DNA of 25,884 bases from CAYSBK01 sp964429265 (GTDB taxonomy: Bacteria > Planctomycetota > Phycisphaerae > Sedimentisphaerales > Anaerobacaceae): assembly GCA_964429265.1 (NCBI GenBank), contig CAYSBK010000020.1, positions 1-25,884 on the forward strand, in the 5' to 3' direction. The translations under genes were made by a program, and so were the position numbers. The notes below the pieces were generated by a model, which saw only the letters and a program-made list of their open reading frames with translations, did no database searches and was not told the DNA's origin. Position 1 is the stretch's first letter. Each line of letters opens with the position of its first letter. This document shows positions 16,906-22,451 of the stretch, piece after piece.

Positions 16906-16911
16906 ATTATA
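16906..16911 (-). promoter_or_regulatory. Perfect -10 box just before the GNAT start
   Basis: The minus strand reads TATAAT here, a six-of-six match, with seven bases to the ATG at 16898. Transcription would begin at or next to the A of the start codon, giving a leaderless mRNA. No convincing -35 is found at 16-18 bases upstream, so confidence is limited. Confidence 0.4.
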
Positions 16912-16956
16912 GCAGTTCGCGGTTCCTACCACACCCAAAGAAAAAACGAAAAATGC

Positions 16957-16984
16957 TGGAAAAGGACCAGCCTGTCAATAAAAT
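16957..16984 (+). promoter_or_regulatory. Promoter candidate for the fatty-acid/polyketide-like cluster
   Basis: TGGAAA (16957-16962, four of six) and TAAAAT (16979-16984, five of six) are 16 bases apart. The expected start lies within a few bases of the ATG at 16994, and no Shine-Dalgarno precedes that ATG, so the first gene may be nearly leaderless. Tentative. Confidence 0.35.
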
Positions 16985-16993
16985 ACCGCCGTT

Positions 16994-17461
16994 ATGAGAT
17001 TCATTTTGATTGACAGGGTTGTCGAGCTTGTACCGGCAAGGCACATAAGAACCGTCAAGAACGTCTCCCTTGCCGAAGAATACCTGGCCGACCACTTTCC
17101 CACCTTCCCCGTGCTGCCGGGGGTGCTGTTGCTGCAGGGCCTGGTGGAGTCGGCAAGCTGGCTGGTGCACCTCAGCGAGAACTTCGCTCACAGTATGATA
17201 TTGCTTACCGAGGCCAGGAATGTAAAATACAAGAGTTTTCTTGCGCCCGGCTGCCGGATCGAGTACGACGTTGAGGCCCGCACCATCGAGCCGAATATCA
17301 GCAGTTTCACCGGCACCGGTCGCTCTGATGACGAAGTGATTATCGAGGCCAGGTTCGTCCTGCGACATTTCAACCTGGCCGACGAGGATTCAGCGATGGC
17401 TGCGGTGGATGCGGCGATTATCGAGAACCTCAAGGGCAGATGGAAGCTGTTGAACAAGTAG
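16994..17461 (+). CDS. FabZ-like hot-dog protein with Gln in place of catalytic Glu
   Basis: A 155-residue hot-dog-fold protein of the FabZ type, which dehydrates 3-hydroxyacyl-ACP. The motif DHFPTFPVLPGVLLLQGL holds the catalytic His34, but where FabZ has its catalytic Glu this protein has Gln48. It aligns without gaps over the first ~50 residues to the second FabZ-like protein downstream (17979), which keeps Glu48, so the two are paralogues. FabZ enzymes act as dimers of two hot-dog units; an active/inactive heterodimer is a plausible reading, and loss of dehydratase activity in this subunit is inferred, not shown. It is the first gene of a plus-strand cluster with ACP, FabZ and two ketoacyl synthases. 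The ATG at 16994 has no Shine-Dalgarno. Confidence 0.8.
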   Translation: MRFILIDRVVELVPARHIRTVKNVSLAEEYLADHFPTFPVLPGVLLLQGLVESASWLVHLSENFAHSMILLTEARNVKYKSFLAPGCRIEYDVEARTIEPNISSFTGTGRSDDEVIIEARFVLRHFNLADEDSAMAAVDAAIIENLKGRWKLLNK

Positions 17462-17486
17462 CCACTGCGTAACAACACGAAGTTGA

Positions 17487-17504
17487 TTCCGGAGGTAAAG
17501 GATT
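17487..17504 (+). promoter_or_regulatory. Strong Shine-Dalgarno for the ACP
   Basis: TTCCGGAGGTAAAGGATT immediately precedes the ATG at 17505. GGAGG is a full match to anti-SD with a nine-base spacer. Most neighbours in this cluster lack such a site, so the carrier protein may be translated more strongly, as expected for an ACP. Confidence 0.65.
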
Positions 17505-17900
17505 ATGGCGATCGGTCGCGAAGAGATTTTTGGGAAGGTGCGGGACGTGCTGGTGGACGCCCTGGGCGTCGACGAGGATGAAGTGAACGAGCAGGCGACG
17601 CTTATGGGCGACCTCGGCGCCGAAAGCATCGATTTTCTGGATATAGTATTTCGGCTGGAGAAGGCCTTTGACATCAAGATACCGCGTGAAGAGCTTTTCC
17701 CCGCCGAGAACCTGATGAACAATCCCGAGTACATCAAGGACGGCAAGATTACCGCCAAGGGACTCAGCGAGCTGAAGGCAAGGATGCCCCACACCGATTT
17801 CTCGTCGCTCGAAGCCGACCCGGACATCAACAAGCTGCCGGACTTTTTCACGGTCGGCGCGATAGTCAATTACATAGACAGCAAGCTGAACGGACGATAG
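17505..17900 (+). CDS. Enlarged acyl carrier protein
   Basis: A 131-residue acyl carrier protein that would hold growing acyl chains on 4'-phosphopantetheine. The attachment site is Ser41 in GDLGAESIDFLDIVFRLEKAF, a DSL-type motif with Glu-Ser-Ile. Ordinary ACPs have about 75-85 residues. Here helix I and II look normal, but between the IPREELFP segment (about 60-66) and the final helix (FTVGAIVNYIDSKL, 115-128) there is an extra ~45 residues including NNPEYIKDGKITAKGLSELK. Carrier proteins with this kind of extension do occur in planctomycete clusters, to my knowledge. It sits between the two FabZ-like genes and has the strongest ribosome binding site in the cluster, so it probably serves the ketoacyl synthases encoded just downstream. 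High confidence in ACP identity. Confidence 0.88.
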   Translation: MAIGREEIFGKVRDVLVDALGVDEDEVNEQATLMGDLGAESIDFLDIVFRLEKAFDIKIPREELFPAENLMNNPEYIKDGKITAKGLSELKARMPHTDFSSLEADPDINKLPDFFTVGAIVNYIDSKLNGR

Positions 17901-17978
17901 CGCCGCAGGGCTGCGCAGATAAGGCCGGCCGCCATATGGCCCGGACCGACCGCCGTCAACACCGGCGAGTATTCTCCA

Positions 17979-18485
17979 ATGCGGTGGATTTGGATAGACA
18001 GATTTGTTGAGTTCGACAGCGGCAACAGTGCCGTCGCCGTCAAGAACGTCACCCTGGCGGAGGAGCATCTGCACGACCACTTCCCGGGATTTGCGGTTAT
18101 GCCGGAAACGCTGATGATCGAAGGTATGGCTCAGACCGCGGGGATACTTGTCGGCCAGGCCAGGGATTTCAAGGAAAAGGTCATCCTGGCCAAGATTAAG
18201 AAGGCCGTCTTCTTCAAGTACGTGGTGCCCGGCGACACGATAAAGCTGCACGCCTCGATAGAAACCATCTCCGACGAAGCGGCCAGCACCACCGGAAAAA
18301 TCACCCGCGGAGACGAACTCATAGCCGAGATTGACCTGATGTTCAGCCATATCGACCGCAATCTCGCCGGTCGGAAATTTCCCGATGAGAACTTCGTCTT
18401 CACCGACATGTTCAGGTCCCTGATGCGGGGCCTGTCGCTGACCAGGGGCGGCGGCGACAGTCGACCCGCGGAGGCAGCGCCGTGA
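17979..18485 (+). CDS. FabZ-like 3-hydroxyacyl-ACP dehydratase, catalytic residues intact
   Basis: A 168-residue hot-dog protein of the FabZ family (removes water from 3-hydroxyacyl-ACP to give the trans-2-enoyl form). DHFPGFAVMPETLMIEGMAQTAG shows catalytic His34 and Glu48. The usual PGVL is PETL here. The first ~50 residues match the Gln48 paralogue at 16994 position by position (MRWIWIDR versus MRFILIDR). The C-terminus is extended and Arg/Ser/Gly-rich (about 150-168). Its stop overlaps the GTG start of the first ketoacyl synthase (GTGA at 18482-18485), so their translation is coupled. A 78-base gap follows the ACP and shows no clear signal. Likely role: dehydration step of the iterative synthase encoded here. 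Confidence 0.87.
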   Translation: MRWIWIDRFVEFDSGNSAVAVKNVTLAEEHLHDHFPGFAVMPETLMIEGMAQTAGILVGQARDFKEKVILAKIKKAVFFKYVVPGDTIKLHASIETISDEAASTTGKITRGDELIAEIDLMFSHIDRNLAGRKFPDENFVFTDMFRSLMRGLSLTRGGGDSRPAEAAP

Positions 18486-19810
18486 GCACACCGGCGGTGG
18501 TCATAACGGGCCTCGGGGCGGCAAGCCCTCTTGGCCTGACGGCAACCGAGATGTGGCAGGGCCTGAAAGCCGGTCGCTGCGGCATCGATACAATCACCGC
18601 GTTCGACCCGGCGGGTTTCGACTGCCGGATAGCAGGCCAGGTTCCAGATTATAACATTCGCGACTACGTGCCCAGGAGTTACCGCAAGGCCACGAAGCTG
18701 ATGTGCAGAGACATCGAGCTGGCCGTGGTCGCGGCGGCCGAGGCGATCCAGGACGCCGGCCTGGTTACCAAGGCCGTCGACCCGGACCGCGTCAACATAA
18801 GGGCCGACAGGGTGGGCATAAACCTCGGCGCGGGGCTGATAAGCTGTGATCTTGTGGAGCTTGCCCCGGCCGTTGCCGCCAGCATAAGCGACGGGCGGTT
18901 CGACATCCGAAAGTGGGGTAGCAGGGGCATCGAACTGGTAACGCCCCTTTGGCTTCTGAAGTACCTTCCGAATATGCTGGCCTGTCACGTCGGTATTATT
19001 CACGACTTGCAAGGCCCCAGCAACTCGATAACGTGTGCCGAGGCCTCATCGCAGCTTGCGATTGCTGAAGCGGCACAGGTGATCGCGCGTGGTGCTGCAG
19101 ACGTAGTGCTGGCCGGCGGCGCCGAGGCCAAGGTAAATCCCATCGTCTTTATCCGCCAGTGCCTGCTGAAGAGGGTGGTTACCGACAGCAACGACGATCC
19201 GGCCGGGGCCTGCAGGCCTTTCGCCGCCGATGCCGCCGGTTGTGTATTCGGTGAAGCCGGAGGGATTGTTGTCCTGGAAAATGCCGAGCACGCCGCCGGC
19301 CGCGGCGCCAGAATATACGCCGAACTGGCCGGTACGGGCCACAGCAACGATTTGAGCCCGGACCTCGTGCACCTCGAAAACAATGGCAAGGCACTGCAAA
19401 TCGCCATCGAAAAAGCCCTGGCCGAGGCACGGATTGAACCGGACCAGCTCGACCTGGTCATCCCTCACGGCACGGGCATACCGGAAGATGACCTTGCCGA
19501 GGCAAAGGCTATTGAGGCAGCGCTCGGTGGGGCTGTTGAGAATGTACCGGTCTGGCCGACCAAAAGTATGCTCGGCAACACCGGTGCGGCAGCCGGGGCG
19601 CTTGATGTCATCGCGGCAGTACTGACAATGGCGGAAGGGACGATCCCGGCGGCGAAAAACTGCGACACCAGGGCCGCCGGTTGCAGACTTAATATCGTAA
19701 CCGAACCGATAAGAAAGCAGGTACAATACGCACTATGCTGCAGTTACAGCTACGGCGCGCAAACAGCCGCAGTGGTGCTGAAACGAGTTGACGGGGATTC
19801 CGCCGGATAG
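18482..19810 (+). CDS. KSbeta/chain-length-factor-like ketoacyl synthase lacking active-site Cys
   Basis: A 442-residue thiolase-fold ketoacyl synthase homologue (FabF type). In the nucleophile elbow GPSNSITCAEASSQ, gapless alignment with FabF (GPSISIATACTSG) puts Glu187 where the catalytic Cys should be; Cys185 is two residues off. His329 (HGTG) is kept, Lys361 is kept, but the second His of the GHTGAAAG motif is Asn366 (GNTGAAAG). Two of three catalytic residues are therefore gone. This is the pattern of KSbeta/chain length factors of type II polyketide and aryl polyene systems, which dimerise with an active KS and shape chain length. GTG start at 18482 overlaps the FabZ stop; its TAG is directly followed by the ATG of the next synthase. 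Non-elongating role is inferred from residues. Confidence 0.85.
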   Translation: MSTPAVVITGLGAASPLGLTATEMWQGLKAGRCGIDTITAFDPAGFDCRIAGQVPDYNIRDYVPRSYRKATKLMCRDIELAVVAAAEAIQDAGLVTKAVDPDRVNIRADRVGINLGAGLISCDLVELAPAVAASISDGRFDIRKWGSRGIELVTPLWLLKYLPNMLACHVGIIHDLQGPSNSITCAEASSQLAIAEAAQVIARGAADVVLAGGAEAKVNPIVFIRQCLLKRVVTDSNDDPAGACRPFAADAAGCVFGEAGGIVVLENAEHAAGRGARIYAELAGTGHSNDLSPDLVHLENNGKALQIAIEKALAEARIEPDQLDLVIPHGTGIPEDDLAEAKAIEAALGGAVENVPVWPTKSMLGNTGAAAGALDVIAAVLTMAEGTIPAAKNCDTRAAGCRLNIVTEPIRKQVQYALCCSYSYGAQTAAVVLKRVDGDSAG

Positions 19811-21133
19811 ATGACGCCGAAGCCAAACCATCGACGGGTAGTGATAACGGGAATGGGCATTGTATGTCCCCTCGGCCACGACGTGCAAACATTCTGGCAG
19901 GCCCTGTTGGCCGGCAAAAGCGGCGTCGCTGCAACTACCATTTTCGATGCCTCGACCTATCCTTCAAGGTTCAGTGCCGAAGTCAAAGATTACGATTTTT
20001 CAAAATACACCAGGAATCCGCACATCCACAAACATTGCAACCGCGGCTGTGGCTTTGCCATCGGCGCAGCGGCCCAGGCTTGCAGGCAGGCCTCGATAGA
20101 CATCGAAACGGACTCGCCGGCCGACGGCATCGACCGAACGCGAATGGGCGTTTACCTCGGCGCCGGCGAAGGCTCAGCCGACAACGATGTCTTCTTCGAC
20201 CTGCTTGTTCGCTGCTGGGACGACGCAGCGGGCAAGATGGACTGGCGCAAATGGGCCGAGCTAGCCTATGCAAGAATGGACCCCAACCGCGAACTCGAGC
20301 AGGAACCGAATATGCCTGGCACCCATCTGGCGCTGTTGACCGGTGCGCGGGGACCCAGCCGGAGTTGTCTTACAGCCTGCGCCGCCAGCACCCAGGCGGT
20401 CGGTGAGGCAACCGAATTGATACGCACCGGCCGGGCCGACGTGATGATAACCGGCGGTGCACACTCGATGATTCATCCGCTCGGGGTGATGGGCTTTTGC
20501 CGGCTGACGGCCTTGTCAACCAGAAACGAAAGCCCCACGACTGCCTCCAGGCCTTTCAGCGCGAGCAGGGACGGCTTCGTGGTGGGCGAGGGAGCAGCCA
20601 TTGTGGTGCTTGAATCTCTTCAGTCCGCCAGGAAAAGAGGCGTCGAAATCCTCGCGGAGGTTCTGGGCTACGGCAGCAGTTCCGACGCCTTTCGGGTCAC
20701 CGATATGCACGACCAAGCACGGGGGCCCATCCAGGCTATGACGGCGGCACTGGCCGATGCCGGAATCAGCTACAGAGATGTGGACTACATAAATACCCAC
20801 GGCACCAGTACTCAGGAAAATGATTTCATAGAAACAATGGCAATAAAAGCCGTCTTCAGGGAAAAGGCCAGGCAGGTTCCCGCCAGCAGCATAAAGAGTA
20901 TGCTCGGCCACCTTATAGGCGCCGCCGGTGCCGCCGAGCTTATAAGCTGCGTGCTTGCAATCAACCACAATACCGTCCCGCCGACTATGAACCTCGACGA
21001 CCCCGACCCCGCCCTGGACCTGGACTATGTGCCCAACCATCCCAGGCAGCACCGGGTGGATATCGCTATGAACGAGTCGTTCGGATTCGGCGGACAGAAC
21101 AACGTCGTTATCGTCGGCAGATATAGAGAGTGA
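19811..21133 (+). CDS. Ketoacyl synthase, catalytic triad intact (KSalpha-like)
   Basis: A 440-residue beta-ketoacyl-ACP synthase of the FabF/KSalpha type, which condenses an acyl primer with malonyl-ACP. All three catalytic residues are visible: Cys190 in GPSRSCLTACAAS, His330 in NTHGTST, and Lys362/His367 in KSMLGHLIGAAG. It begins directly after the stop of the Cys-less homologue, with no spacer, which favours equal synthesis and heterodimer formation. The region before the nucleophile (about 130-175, DDAAGKMDWRKWAELAYARMDPNRE) is longer than in FabF, similar to the first synthase, so the two share a lineage apart from housekeeping FabF. The serS ATG follows one base after its TGA. Product is unknown: polyene, polyketide or unusual fatty acid are all possible. 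Confidence 0.9.
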   Translation: MTPKPNHRRVVITGMGIVCPLGHDVQTFWQALLAGKSGVAATTIFDASTYPSRFSAEVKDYDFSKYTRNPHIHKHCNRGCGFAIGAAAQACRQASIDIETDSPADGIDRTRMGVYLGAGEGSADNDVFFDLLVRCWDDAAGKMDWRKWAELAYARMDPNRELEQEPNMPGTHLALLTGARGPSRSCLTACAASTQAVGEATELIRTGRADVMITGGAHSMIHPLGVMGFCRLTALSTRNESPTTASRPFSASRDGFVVGEGAAIVVLESLQSARKRGVEILAEVLGYGSSSDAFRVTDMHDQARGPIQAMTAALADAGISYRDVDYINTHGTSTQENDFIETMAIKAVFREKARQVPASSIKSMLGHLIGAAGAAELISCVLAINHNTVPPTMNLDDPDPALDLDYVPNHPRQHRVDIAMNESFGFGGQNNVVIVGRYRE

Positions 21134-21134
21134 A

Positions 21135-22412
21135 ATGATTGACATCAGGCAAATCCGCGACAATCCCCAAAAGTTCAAGGATGCCGCCAGGGCCAAGAAC
21201 TTCGATGTGGATATCGACAGGCTGCTTGAAGTCGACCGCGCCCTGAAAAACCTCAAGCAGCAAATCCAGGATATCGTCACCGACAAAAACCGGCTCGGCA
21301 GGTCTATACCGACCTTGTCGGGCGAGCGCAAAAAAGCGGCGCTGTCTGAGCTTGCGCGGCTGAAAAAGGCCCAGGCTGAGCTTGAACAGCAGGTAAAGCA
21401 GCTCCAGCCGGAGTTTGACGCGCTGATGCTCGAAGTGGCCCAGCCCCCGGACGGGGACGTGCCGCCCGGAAAGGACGACACGCAAAACGTCGAGATACGA
21501 AAGGAGGGAGTGATACGCCAGTTCGATTTCGAGCCGAAGGACCACGTACAGTTGGGTCTTGCCCTGGGCATTATCGACATTGAGCGAGGCGTCAAGCTTG
21601 CGGGCACGCGAAATTACTTTCTCAAGGGCGACGGTGCCCTGCTACACTGGGCGGTGCTGCGGTTTGCTTTCGACCTTATGACCGGCAGGGGGTACGTGCC
21701 GATGGTTGTGCCGCTGCTGGCAAGGTACGAGACGATGATGGGAACCGGCTATTACCCCGGCTCCGAAGACCAGACCTACCAGATGGAGAAGGACAATCTC
21801 AGCCTCGTAGGAACAGCGGAGGTGCCGCTTACAGCCTATCATATGGGCGAAATCCTGGATAAAAACGACCTGCCGAAAAAATACGTCGCGCTTTCGAGTT
21901 GTTTTCGCCGCGAAGCGGGCGCAGCCGGCAAGGACACATACGGACTGTATCGAATCCACCAGTTCGAAAAGGTCGAGCAGGTGGTTATCTGCGAAAACGA
22001 CGCCGAGCAGAGCGCACGTTTTCACCAGGAGATACTTGCCAACGCCGAGGCCGTGATGCAGGCCCTGGAGCTGCCTTACCGGGTGGTGAACGTATGCACC
22101 GGCGACCTGGGACGCGGCCAGGCGAAAAAATTCGACATCGAGGCCTGGATGCCTTCCCGAGGCGACTACTGCGAGACCCACAGCGCCAGCAAGTTCTACG
22201 ACTTTCAGGCCAGGCGAATGAACCTTCGTTACAAGGACCCGACCTCAAAAAAGAACATATTCTGCCACACTTTGAATAATACCGTCATCGCTTCACCCCG
22301 CATACTTATACCGATACTGGAACTCTATCAGAACGCCGACGGGTCGGTGACGATACCGGCGGTGCTGCGGCCCTATGTGGCGGGCAAGGAAAAGATAGAA
22401 AAATCGCAGTAA
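21135..22412 (+). CDS. serS: Seryl-tRNA synthetase
   Basis: A class II aminoacyl-tRNA synthetase of 425 residues charging tRNA-Ser. The N-terminal ~110 residues are the long antiparallel coiled-coil arm that grips the tRNA variable loop (LLEVDRALKNLKQQIQDI, ALSELARLKKAQAELEQQVKQL). Motif 2 is FRREAGAAGKDTYGLYRIHQFEKVE and motif 3 ends PRILIPILELYQ; the usual NG before it is NN (TLNNTVIASPR). Length is normal. It follows the ketoacyl synthase by one base and so is likely part of the same transcript, an odd but not unknown placement for a housekeeping gene. No T-box-like leader is seen. Thirty-nine bases separate it from the next gene with no clear terminator. Confidence 0.96.
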   Translation: MIDIRQIRDNPQKFKDAARAKNFDVDIDRLLEVDRALKNLKQQIQDIVTDKNRLGRSIPTLSGERKKAALSELARLKKAQAELEQQVKQLQPEFDALMLEVAQPPDGDVPPGKDDTQNVEIRKEGVIRQFDFEPKDHVQLGLALGIIDIERGVKLAGTRNYFLKGDGALLHWAVLRFAFDLMTGRGYVPMVVPLLARYETMMGTGYYPGSEDQTYQMEKDNLSLVGTAEVPLTAYHMGEILDKNDLPKKYVALSSCFRREAGAAGKDTYGLYRIHQFEKVEQVVICENDAEQSARFHQEILANAEAVMQALELPYRVVNVCTGDLGRGQAKKFDIEAWMPSRGDYCETHSASKFYDFQARRMNLRYKDPTSKKNIFCHTLNNTVIASPRILIPILELYQNADGSVTIPAVLRPYVAGKEKIEKSQ

Positions 22413-22451
22413 ACCCGCTGTTCGTACACAGCTTATAAGGGACCTTGCGAT

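Noticed and set aside
16938..16953. A-rich run between the GNAT gene and the FabZ-like gene
   Set aside because: Could be an UP element or a terminator T-run for the minus strand, but no hairpin precedes it and no gene ends there.
17430..18491. 353-codon minus-strand open frame across the ACP and FabZ genes
   Set aside because: Covers two well-supported plus-strand genes and has no recognisable domain.
19034..19045. Cys185 of the first ketoacyl synthase as a possible nucleophile
   Set aside because: It is two residues before the canonical place when GPS and the following helix are aligned without gaps; Glu187 is the true equivalent. A shifted loop cannot be fully excluded without a model.
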